Assembly: GCA_024695725.1 (NCBI GenBank)
Contig: JAILHQ010000090.1
Coordinates: 1-5,929, forward strand
Source of the DNA: Cyanobacteria bacterium RUI128
Lineage (GTDB): Bacteria; Cyanobacteriota; Vampirovibrionia; Gastranaerophilales; Gastranaerophilaceae
Length of the DNA stretch: 5,929 nucleotides
Reading direction: 5' to 3'
Below, one piece after another: positions 1 through 5,456 of this stretch (positions within the stretch are counted from its first letter, which is position 1; each line of letters starts with the position of its first letter). The translations under genes and the position numbers were made by a program. Under the pieces are notes generated by a model, which was not told the DNA's origin, ran no database searches, and saw nothing but the letters and a program-made list of their open reading frames with translations.

Positions 1-1104
1 AAGCATAGAAAGCGTTCTGTTCAAAAGGTTACCCATTGAGTTTGCCAGATGGGCATTAACCTTTTCTTTGAAATCTATATCGGAATAGTTTCCGTCTTTT
101 CCGCAAGGTGCAGCCGTTGCCATATAATATCTGAGTGCATCCGGCTGTTCTAGTTCAAAACTTTCAAGTACGCTTGTCGGGGAAATAACATTTCCCAAAG
201 ATTTTGACATCTTAGTTTCGTCAATAGTTATCCATCCGTGAGCAAAAATGTGTTTTGGTAACGGCAGGCCCAGTGCCATCAGTATACCTATCCAATAAAT
301 ACTGTGGAACTTCAGAATATCCTTACCGATAACGTGGACATCAACAGGCCACAAGTTTTTGAACTGTTCACTTCCGCCGTCGACATCATAGCCTATTGCG
401 GTAATATAGTTTGAAAGTGCATCTATCCAAACATAAATACCCTGATCAGAATCGCCTAAAACATCAATACTCCACTCAACATTCGTCTTAGCCCTTGATA
501 CGGAAATATCCTCAATGTTTTCAAGCTGGTTCAAAACCTCATTTGCCCTGAATGCAGGAACAATAAAGTCAGGGTTTTGTTTTATGTGTTTTGCAATAGC
601 ATCTTTATATTTTGTGAGTTTAAAGAAATAGTTTTCTTCACTAACCTCTTCAGGTTTTTTAAGGTGATCAGGACAAAGACCGTCTTCAGTCAAGTCTTTT
701 TCACTTAGAAAAGCTTCACAGCCGCTGCAATACAAACCGGTGTATTTGTTCTTATAAATATCACCCTGTTCAACCAATTTCTTAAATATATGTTGTACAA
801 CCGTCACATGCTCTTCGTCTGTCGTTCTTATAAATTTTGAATAGTCAAAATCTAGGGCTTTCCAAGCATCTTTAAACTGTTGTGCATTTTCATCACATAA
901 CTGCTGTGGGGTTATCCCTCTTGATGCAGCGGTCTTCTGTATTTTTATCCCATGTTCATCCGTACCCGTCAGCATAAACGTATTGTCACATCTTTGTGTG
1001 TAATGTCTGTATATGACGTCAGATAAAATCTTTTCGTAAGCGTGACCAATATGCGGTGCACCGTTAACATAATCTATTGCAGTAGTTGCATAAAACTTTT
1101 CCAT
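1..1104 (-). CDS. metG: Methionyl-tRNA synthetase, N-terminal 368 residues (3' end outside window)
   Basis: Cytoplasmic enzyme that charges tRNA-Met and initiator tRNA with methionine using ATP. Translated from the minus strand it begins MEKFYATTAIDYVNGAPHIG. The class I signature HIGH is at residues 18-21. A zinc-knuckle insertion has Cys126, Cys129, Cys144 and His147 (CSGC ... CPDH), the single-knuckle CxxC/CxxH form known from Thermus-type MetRS. The conserved VWIDA is at 225-229 and the KMSKS loop at 298-302. The frame is open to base 1. The catalytic domain is complete, and the helical anticodon-binding domain has just begun where the window cuts it; the family is usually about 500-650 residues, so whether a C-terminal EMAP/Trbp111-like domain exists cannot be seen. 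The ATG at 1104 is chosen because GAGGA (1112-1116 on the plus strand) lies 7 nt upstream and the HIGH motif is at the normal distance. It is divergent from the amylase gene. No catalytic residue appears missing. Confidence 0.97.
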   Translation of the reverse strand, partial: MEKFYATTAIDYVNGAPHIGHAYEKILSDVIYRHYTQRCDNTFMLTGTDEHGIKIQKTAASRGITPQQLCDENAQQFKDAWKALDFDYSKFIRTTDEEHVTVVQHIFKKLVEQGDIYKNKYTGLYCSGCEAFLSEKDLTEDGLCPDHLKKPEEVSEENYFFKLTKYKDAIAKHIKQNPDFIVPAFRANEVLNQLENIEDISVSRAKTNVEWSIDVLGDSDQGIYVWIDALSNYITAIGYDVDGGSEQFKNLWPVDVHVIGKDILKFHSIYWIGILMALGLPLPKHIFAHGWITIDETKMSKSLGNVISPTSVLESFELEQPDALRYYMATAAPCGKDGNYSDIDFKEKVNAHLANSMGNLLNRTLSML

Positions 1105-1129
1105 ATTTATTTCCTCACTTCTTGAAACT

Positions 1130-1157
1130 ATTCTATCATAAACATTAATGACAAAAC
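1130..1157 (-). promoter_or_regulatory. Candidate extended -10 promoter for metG
   Basis: On the minus strand the sequence TGATAGAAT (plus-strand 1130-1138) reads as an extended -10, TG-A-TAGAAT, about 25 nt upstream of the metG start codon. A weak -35, GTTTTG (plus 1152-1157), lies 16 bp further up; TTGTCA (plus 1149-1154) is a better -35 match but only 13 bp away. The short leader leaves no room for a T-box riboswitch, and none is seen. Inferred from consensus only. Confidence 0.4.
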
Positions 1158-1177
1158 GTTTGTATTTATTGTATCAT
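1148..1177 (+). promoter_or_regulatory. Candidate sigma70-type promoter for the amylase-transporter operon
   Basis: ATGACA (1148-1153) and TATCAT (1172-1177, five of six matches to the -10 consensus) are separated by 18 bp, and a TG directly precedes the -10. An alternative pair is TTGTAT at 1160-1165 with TAATTT at 1183-1188, 17 bp apart. Either would give a short leader containing the strong ribosome binding site AAGGAG at 1189-1194. The -35 overlaps the area used by the divergent metG promoter. Confidence 0.4.
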
Positions 1178-1203
1178 ATTAGTAATTTAAGGAGTGTAAT
1201 TCA

Positions 1204-2748
1204 ATGATTAAGAGAGTTGTCACATTTATATTGTGTTTTGTTATTTGTTCCCCAGTGTTCTCAAAAAACATTTCGGGCGACTGGCATAACGATTTGAGAA
1301 CACTGTTTTTGAGAAACAGCGCAATTATCTACACAATAAATATGCGCACCTTTAACGCAAAAGACAAAAACGGAAACGAACTTATTGACGAAAATGAAGA
1401 AAGCGGAAACTTCATAAACGCAATAGACGAACTTGATAACCTTTCAAAGATGGGAATAAACACCATCCACCTTCTCCCGATTACACCGGTCGGGAAAATA
1501 AAGGCATTCGGAACAGCCGGCTCACTATATGCTATGTCCGGCTTCGACTCTATTAATCCGCAAATATTATCAAAAGATGTGTCTTCTAACGGAATAAAAC
1601 AAGCAACAAGATTCATAAAAGAATGCCATAAAAGAAATATCCGAGTTATTGTAGATTTGCCAAGCTGCGGGTCGTACGATTTATACGTAGAACACCCTGA
1701 ATACTTCATCAAGGATGAAAATAATAACCCTGTTGTACCTCTGGACTGGACCGACGTTCGTCTGTTTGACTGCGGGACCGAAAAACAAATAAACGAAGAC
1801 TTACTCACTCTGCATAAAAAATATATAGATATGGTTCTACAAATCGGAGCTGACGGACTCAGAGCTGATGTTGCGAGACTAAAATCCGAAAAATTCTGGA
1901 ACGAATTGATAACATATGCAAGAGCGAAAGATTCTGAATTTTTATTTCTGGCTGAAGCATCAAATCTATGGACAGAACCGGTTTCAAAATACGCTCTTAA
2001 TACATCTGTCGATAAACTCTTCAATGCAGGTTTTGACGGATATCTGGGAAGTTATTTCGAGTTAAAAAACCTAAAAACAGGAAAAGAATTTATCACAATG
2101 GTTCAGAACGATTTAAAACTTTTCAAAAAATATAACAACGAAAAAACTGTAATAGGTTCATTCTCAACACACGATGAAGTTAGCCCGGTTCTGATAAACG
2201 GTGCAAATTTTTCAAAAATGCTAATTTGGCTGAACACAACATTACCGCTTAATGCATATTATATTGACGGATTCCCGACCGGAGATACTTATAAATATCA
2301 ATGGGCAAATAAAGTTGCAACAAAATCGCAGACAGACGACGAATACTACTTTACCCACAACGGCAAAATAGATATATTTAACCTTTCAAGAAAACCAGGC
2401 GGAAAAGATAACACAATTTATGACGAATTTGTTCTTGCAAACAAATTCAAAAACTACTATGCCCATGACCTTTACAAGGCGAAATTCGTTCCGCTGAAAA
2501 CATCTAATACGAACGTTTTTGCCTATGCCAGAGTGTTCGCAAACAACGCTTTAATCGTTATAGGAAATATCGATTTTAAAAACCCTCACGAAGTAATCGT
2601 AAAAGTACCGAAACTGAAACCGAATAAAAGAATTTTGAACCTGAGAGTACCACAAACAATCAAAAACGAATACACAAACGGAAAACTTAAGGCGAACATG
2701 AAACCGGGCGATATTCAGGTTCTGCTGATTAAGAATCTGGTGTTCTAA
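1204..2748 (+). CDS. Secreted GH13 alpha-amylase-like glycoside hydrolase
   Basis: Probable alpha-glucan hydrolase or transglycosylase of family GH13, acting outside the cytoplasmic membrane. Residues 1-20 form a signal peptide (Lys/Arg start, hydrophobic core, VFS before the cut). The TIM barrel spans about 35-420. Visible GH13 landmarks are a calcium-type loop at 54-65 following RTF, region II GLRADVARL with nucleophile Asp222, region III FLFLAEAS with acid/base Glu251, and region IV FSTHDE with transition-state stabiliser Asp324. A short beta-sandwich (about 430-514) closes the protein, as in many GH13 enzymes. Region I is degenerate: Asp151 is kept, but the usual Asn-His is replaced in DLPSCG. 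Length, 514 residues, is normal for the family. The start has AAGGAG nine bases upstream. The gene overlaps the transporter gene by 1 nt (TAATG). All three catalytic carboxylates are present, so activity is likely; substrate and subfamily cannot be named. A branching enzyme or trehalose synthase is less likely because of the signal peptide. Confidence 0.88.
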   Translation: MIKRVVTFILCFVICSPVFSKNISGDWHNDLRTLFLRNSAIIYTINMRTFNAKDKNGNELIDENEESGNFINAIDELDNLSKMGINTIHLLPITPVGKIKAFGTAGSLYAMSGFDSINPQILSKDVSSNGIKQATRFIKECHKRNIRVIVDLPSCGSYDLYVEHPEYFIKDENNNPVVPLDWTDVRLFDCGTEKQINEDLLTLHKKYIDMVLQIGADGLRADVARLKSEKFWNELITYARAKDSEFLFLAEASNLWTEPVSKYALNTSVDKLFNAGFDGYLGSYFELKNLKTGKEFITMVQNDLKLFKKYNNEKTVIGSFSTHDEVSPVLINGANFSKMLIWLNTTLPLNAYYIDGFPTGDTYKYQWANKVATKSQTDDEYYFTHNGKIDIFNLSRKPGGKDNTIYDEFVLANKFKNYYAHDLYKAKFVPLKTSNTNVFAYARVFANNALIVIGNIDFKNPHEVIVKVPKLKPNKRILNLRVPQTIKNEYTNGKLKANMKPGDIQVLLIKNLVF

Positions 2749-3593
2749 TGCTTACAACGTTAGCAGTAATATCAAGAATATTTTCTAATTCGGTTGCTAA
2801 CTTATACCAAAAGAAAGCTTCTGAGACATCATCATCAGTGGTAACAAACCTTGTTGCATATTTTATTATGAGCGCAATATGCTTCATACCCGCAACCTTT
2901 GTTAATTGGAGTCAGTATAATCTGAATTTTTGGCTGAACGTAATTTTTGCGGGAACACTGTGTACAATAGGAACAATTGCGCTAATAGAAGCACTCAAAA
3001 TAGGGGAGTTATCGGTATTAGCACCCATTAATGCCTATAAATCACTTGTCGGGCTATTGGGAGCCTTCCTGCTTTTAGGAGAATTTCCCTGCACAAAAGA
3101 TTTAATCTGCGTATTTTTTATAATAGTCGGAAGTTACTTTGTGCTCGTGGAAAACAATAACAAATTTTCACTGAAAATATTTCTACGCCGTGATATAAGA
3201 CTCAGGATATTTGCCCTGTTATGCTCAGGGATTGAGGCTGCCTTTCTCAAGAAAATCATACTGTTATCATCCTTTGAAGTTTGTCTTATTCTCTGGTGTT
3301 TCAGCGGGTTTGTATGTTCGCTTATAATCTTCTTATTAAAAAGAGAACCCCTAAAAATCAAAAAGGGGAGTCTGCCTGACTGCACTATTATCGCGCTGAT
3401 GCTTCTTATTATGCAGCTTACAACAAACTATGTCTTTTCAAAAATCGAAGTCGGAACCGCTCTTGCACTGTTTCAGCTTTCGTCACTTGTATCTTTGTAT
3501 TTCGGATACAAGATTTTTCACGAATCAAATATGTTCAGAAAAATTATCGGAACAGTCATAATGATATCAGCCGCAGTTGTTATACTGTTATAA
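2748..3593 (+). CDS. EamA/DMT-superfamily membrane transporter
   Basis: Integral inner-membrane protein of 281 residues with about ten hydrophobic segments, near residues 1-20, 32-52, 62-82, 88-110, 118-135, 152-170, 176-197, 212-230, 234-255 and 263-281. This is the two-times-five helix architecture of drug/metabolite transporters. The first half ends its fourth helix with LAPINAYKSLVGLLGAFLLL followed by GE, the characteristic EamA pattern (proline in the helix, then LLGE). The second half has the related pattern at 234-260 but with HES in place of GE. Basic residues cluster in the loop near 143-153, between the halves. The start codon shares its A with the amylase stop (TAATG) and has no strong Shine-Dalgarno sequence, so translation probably depends on ribosomes finishing the amylase gene. 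Family members move amino acids, nucleotides, sugars or toxic compounds; the cargo here is unknown, and a saccharide is only a guess from the neighbour. Confidence 0.87.
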   Translation: MLTTLAVISRIFSNSVANLYQKKASETSSSVVTNLVAYFIMSAICFIPATFVNWSQYNLNFWLNVIFAGTLCTIGTIALIEALKIGELSVLAPINAYKSLVGLLGAFLLLGEFPCTKDLICVFFIIVGSYFVLVENNNKFSLKIFLRRDIRLRIFALLCSGIEAAFLKKIILLSSFEVCLILWCFSGFVCSLIIFLLKREPLKIKKGSLPDCTIIALMLLIMQLTTNYVFSKIEVGTALALFQLSSLVSLYFGYKIFHESNMFRKIIGTVIMISAAVVILL

Positions 3594-3663
3594 TATGTAA
3601 CAATCTTCCGACACGACAGCAAATTATTTTCTTCAGACGTTATATAAAAGCACGGATAAAATC

Positions 3664-3669
3664 AGGGGA
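3664..3669 (+). promoter_or_regulatory. Ribosome binding site AGGGGAG region for the small acidic protein
   Basis: GGGGAG at 3664-3669 lies 7 nt before the ATG at 3677 and fixes that start. Just upstream, TATATAAA (3641-3648) could be a -10 element, but no good -35 is present. I see no terminator between the transporter stop at 3593 and this gene, so read-through from the operon is possible. Confidence 0.55.
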
Positions 3670-3676
3670 GTAAAAT

Positions 3677-4114
3677 ATGAACATAACATTATCACCTATA
3701 ACAAACACTTACAGACCGGCTTTTAAGGGTTACACATATATCGGCGGAGACGATAACGACTCACGTTATGAAAGCGATTATGATGATTATAAAGTAGATT
3801 ATGATATCTATAAGGAAGATTTGAAACGCGCAAGATCGCACGGGTTTCAGGAAGGCTGTATCGCAGGTTTTGGTGCAACAGCAATACTAGGGATGCTGCT
3901 TGTCGGTGCTGACAGCAAAAATAACCAAAAAGAAACAGATAAATTTATTAACCGAATCGATTCCGTCTATAAATCAAACGATATTAAAGAAGGCGAATTT
4001 ATGGTGAAAGATATGAACGGGGATGAAAAGCCTGATTTTGTACTATTCAAAAAAGACGGTTCTAAAGTTGTTATTGATATTAACAACAGAAACATTGTTA
4101 ATCAAAAGAAATAA
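3677..4114 (+). CDS. Small acidic membrane-anchored protein with DxNxDxxxD loop, function unknown
   Basis: I do not recognise a named family. The 145-residue product has four visible parts. Residues 1-19 are polar and end in AFKGY, a short N-terminal signature I associate from memory with many proteins of gut Gastranaerophilales. Residues 24-48 are very rich in Asp and Tyr. Residues 59-78 are hydrophobic and glycine-rich (GCIAGFGATAILGMLLVGA), long enough for one membrane helix, with small residues spaced for helix packing. Residues 108-143 form a short beta-rich module with DMNGDEKPD (112-120), the DxNxDxxxD spacing of dockerin-like or FG-GAP-type calcium loops, followed by FVLFKKDGSKVVIDI. 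There is no signal peptide; the single helix would anchor the protein. The start is supported by GGGGAG 7 nt upstream. The gene follows the amylase-transporter pair by 83 bp on the same strand and ends just before a strong hairpin. The frame is intact and codon use looks native. Confidence 0.8.
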   Translation: MNITLSPITNTYRPAFKGYTYIGGDDNDSRYESDYDDYKVDYDIYKEDLKRARSHGFQEGCIAGFGATAILGMLLVGADSKNNQKETDKFINRIDSVYKSNDIKEGEFMVKDMNGDEKPDFVLFKKDGSKVVIDINNRNIVNQKK

Positions 4115-4139
4115 TATAAACAAAAAACAAAATAAACAA

Positions 4140-4177
4140 AAATAAAACAGGATAACCTTCGTTATCCTGTTTTATTT
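4140..4177. terminator. Bidirectional hairpin terminator A (17-bp perfect stem)
   Basis: Arms 4140-4156 and 4161-4177 are exact reverse complements around the loop CTTC. The right arm is T-rich, so the hairpin can end plus-strand transcription from the small acidic protein gene. On the minus strand it is followed by a long T-rich tract (complement of 4115-4140), giving an even better terminator for transcripts arriving from the tRNA side. It is a near copy of hairpin B at 4348-4385. Confidence 0.8.
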
Positions 4178-4192
4178 GCCGATGGTCGGGGT
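4140..4192 (-). repeat. Displaced copy of tRNA-Leu 3' end plus its hairpin (direct repeat, copy A)
   Basis: Positions 4140-4192 match 4348-4400 at a constant offset of 208 bp. The last 15 bp (4178-4192, GCCGATGGTCGGGGT) are identical to the tRNA-Leu acceptor arm, 3' T-stem and three T-loop bases. The hairpin part differs only by one compensated base pair and the loop. No tRNA body precedes this fragment on the minus strand, so it is not a functional tRNA. Such a fragment is what site-specific integration at a tRNA 3' end leaves behind; a local duplication is the alternative. Confidence 0.8.
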
Positions 4193-4347
4193 GTCTTGAC
4201 CTGTTCGCGTTAAACGTGTCTTCGAATTTTGCTTCAATGAACTTCGTTCCTTTCGCAAAAGTCCTCCGCACTCTGCTCACAGGTCGCTCGAACCAATCAA
4301 AAGCTCCGCTTTGTCGGTTCTTCCCCCGACAATATACGATTTTATCG
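4193..4347. other. 155-bp structured, non-coding insert between tRNA-end repeats
   Basis: This stretch is clearly richer in G and C than its flanks. It holds nested inverted repeats: GACCTGT (4198-4204) with ACAGGTC (4279-4285), TTTTGC (4227-4232) with GCAAAA (4255-4260), GAAC (4239-4242) with GTTC (4246-4249), and TTGTCGG (4311-4317) with CCGACAA (4326-4332). Two imperfect tandem units occur on the minus strand, each with GCGGAG followed shortly by CTTTTG. A minus-strand open frame (4098-4280) crosses it but also reads through the tRNA fragment and hairpin A, so it is unlikely to be a gene. It may be a small mobile repeat, a structured RNA, or the remnant of an integrated element. No recombinase is encoded. 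Confidence 0.6.
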
Positions 4348-4385
4348 AAATAAAATAGGATAACTCACGTTATCCTATTTTATTT
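4348..4385 (-). terminator. Hairpin terminator B directly at the tRNA-Leu 3' end
   Basis: Arms 4348-4364 and 4369-4385 are exact 17-bp reverse complements with loop TCAC. On the minus strand the hairpin starts at the discriminator base of tRNA-Leu and its second arm ends in TTTTATTT, so it likely terminates the tRNA transcript. The stem is AT-rich outside its GTTATCCT core. A weaker alternative hairpin (4339-4345 with 4350-4356, loop CGAA) overlaps one arm. Confidence 0.72.
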
Positions 4386-4468
4386 GCCGATGGTCGGGGT
4401 CGAACCGACACGTAGTTGCCTACACCAGATTTTGAGTCTGGCACGTCTACCAATTCCATCACATCGGC
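4385..4468 (-). tRNA. tRNA-Leu (anticodon CAA)
   Basis: Read on the minus strand this 84-nt gene folds as a class II tRNA. The acceptor stem pairs GCCGATG with CATCGGC over 7 bp, and the discriminator is A, as expected for leucine. The D-loop contains TTGGTAGA. The anticodon stem CCAGA/TCTGG encloses the loop CTCAAAA, giving anticodon CAA, which reads UUG. A long variable arm pairs GTAG with CTAC. The T-arm is GTCGG-TTCGACC-CCGAC. No CCA is encoded, so it must be added enzymatically. A possible promoter lies about 40 nt upstream. The 3' part is duplicated at 4178-4192. Confidence 0.96.
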
Positions 4469-4504
4469 TTATGTAATTTTCAAACGGGCTTAACCCATAC
4501 AGAA

Positions 4505-4533
4505 AGGATAACAAAAAAACATATAAATATCAA
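4505..4533 (-). promoter_or_regulatory. Candidate promoter for tRNA-Leu
   Basis: On the minus strand TTGATA (plus 4528-4533) and TATCCT (plus 4505-4510) are separated by exactly 17 bp, with TG at the extended -10 position. Initiation would fall roughly 30 nt before the mature tRNA 5' end at 4468. Based on consensus matching alone, in very AT-rich DNA. Confidence 0.35.
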
Positions 4534-4601
4534 ATATAATTTTTACTTTTCTAAAAATATCATTAAAAACTATACAAAATAATATTCTTTTTGAGGTGTA
4601 G

Positions 4602-5456
4602 ATGGTAAAAAATTTCAGTATGAGAAAAATTTTTAAAGTACTCATTATTGCTATTTTCTTCGGAATATTTACTCCACTATCACAAGCAACGGTGCTGCAG
4701 GGGGGAGTTAATGCCGATGGTCTTATTAAACATTTTCATACAATAATTGATAAAGTCACAGGAAAACCTGTACCAAACGCAAGAATAACAGTCCCATCAA
4801 ATAACTACGTAACTTACTCGGATATAAACGGGCACTTTGAGCTAAAAACTTGCCTAAAAGGACAATCAATAATTTCTGTAGAAAAGAACAACTATAAACC
4901 ATATTCACAGACCATAACACAAAAAATGCAAGAATCGCCGATGATTATGGCTATTGAAGCGATATCACCATTTGATATAAATATAGAAACCAGACTGTGC
5001 CATCTTGGAGACAATAACTATTCAGAAGCCTCGTCAAATGCGGGCTATTTTAAAACCCTGGCGGCCGGACCGATATATACAAAAGAATTTTATGTCGGGG
5101 GGAATCTTCCTGATAAACAATACTATCTGGTTATTGGTTCTATCGTCGGTATCGACACAGCGATGGCCAGAGGTATTGGACAAAACAGAATTACAAACTC
5201 ATTTGCGAGTCCTCCATCGGTTTATCTTAACGGACACAAGATTGCGGAAATCCAAATCAACGGAGATAATCAAAAAATACGTCTCCCACACACAATACTT
5301 AAATTTAATCAAAAAAATACAATAATGATTCGTGCAGGAAGAAATCTCATGCAAATAGCTTACGTAGATTATGACGACATTGAGTTTATGAACATCAGCA
5401 TACAAGCTTTTGAAAAACCAAAACAACAACGACTCGGATTCCATTGGGAATATTAA
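4602..5456 (+). CDS. Secreted two-domain beta-sandwich protein with carboxypeptidase-regulatory-like domain
   Basis: Predicted exported protein of 284 residues, not an enzyme I can name. Residues 1-29 form a signal peptide (basic start, hydrophobic core VLIIAIFFGIF, SQA before the cut). Residues about 45-110 match the carboxypeptidase-D regulatory-like / peptidase-associated beta-sandwich: IIDKVTGKPVPNARITV, then YSDINGHFEL, then a strand with VEKNNYKPYSQTI. This fold is common in surface and outer-membrane adhesion or carbohydrate-uptake proteins. Residues about 125-270 form a second beta-rich domain with GPIYTKEFYVGG, YYLVIGSIVGID and VYLNGHKIAEIQI ... NTIMIRAG, which resembles the galactose-binding-like sandwich of carbohydrate-active enzymes; this is a resemblance, not a proven assignment. 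No catalytic motif is seen. The start at 4602 is preferred because GAGGTG is at 4593-4598, although the gap to ATG is short (3 nt); an in-frame ATG at 4620 would give a tidier signal peptide but lacks a ribosome site. It is divergent from tRNA-Leu. Confidence 0.8.
   Translation: MVKNFSMRKIFKVLIIAIFFGIFTPLSQATVLQGGVNADGLIKHFHTIIDKVTGKPVPNARITVPSNNYVTYSDINGHFELKTCLKGQSIISVEKNNYKPYSQTITQKMQESPMIMAIEAISPFDINIETRLCHLGDNNYSEASSNAGYFKTLAAGPIYTKEFYVGGNLPDKQYYLVIGSIVGIDTAMARGIGQNRITNSFASPPSVYLNGHKIAEIQINGDNQKIRLPHTILKFNQKNTIMIRAGRNLMQIAYVDYDDIEFMNISIQAFEKPKQQRLGFHWEY

Noticed and set aside
1105..1203. T-box riboswitch before metG
   Set aside because: The interval to the divergent gene is only 99 bp and contains no T-box sequence or specifier-loop structure.
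1329..2024. 231-residue open frame on the minus strand
   Set aside because: It lies entirely inside the amylase gene, which has clear GH13 motifs and a signal peptide. The antisense product is serine-rich and domain-free, as expected of a shadow frame.
3134..3385. 83-residue minus-strand open frame
   Set aside because: Antisense to the transporter gene, with no recognisable motif.
4098..4280. 60-residue minus-strand open frame (MSRVRRTFAKGTKF...)
   Set aside because: It reads through the structured insert, the tRNA 3' fragment and hairpin A, and overlaps the end of the small acidic protein gene. Better explained as translation of a repeat, although the FAKG...EAKFED pattern may reappear as spurious proteins wherever the repeat occurs.
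4178..4347. A second, degraded tRNA gene
   Set aside because: Only the 3' 15 bp of tRNA-Leu are present; no anticodon arm, D-arm or 5' acceptor strand can be found upstream on the minus strand.
5005..5325. 106-residue plus-strand open frame
   Set aside because: Out-of-frame overlap within the secreted beta-sandwich protein, whose own frame has a signal peptide and coherent domains.
5199..5444. 81-residue minus-strand open frame
   Set aside because: Antisense shadow of the secreted protein gene.
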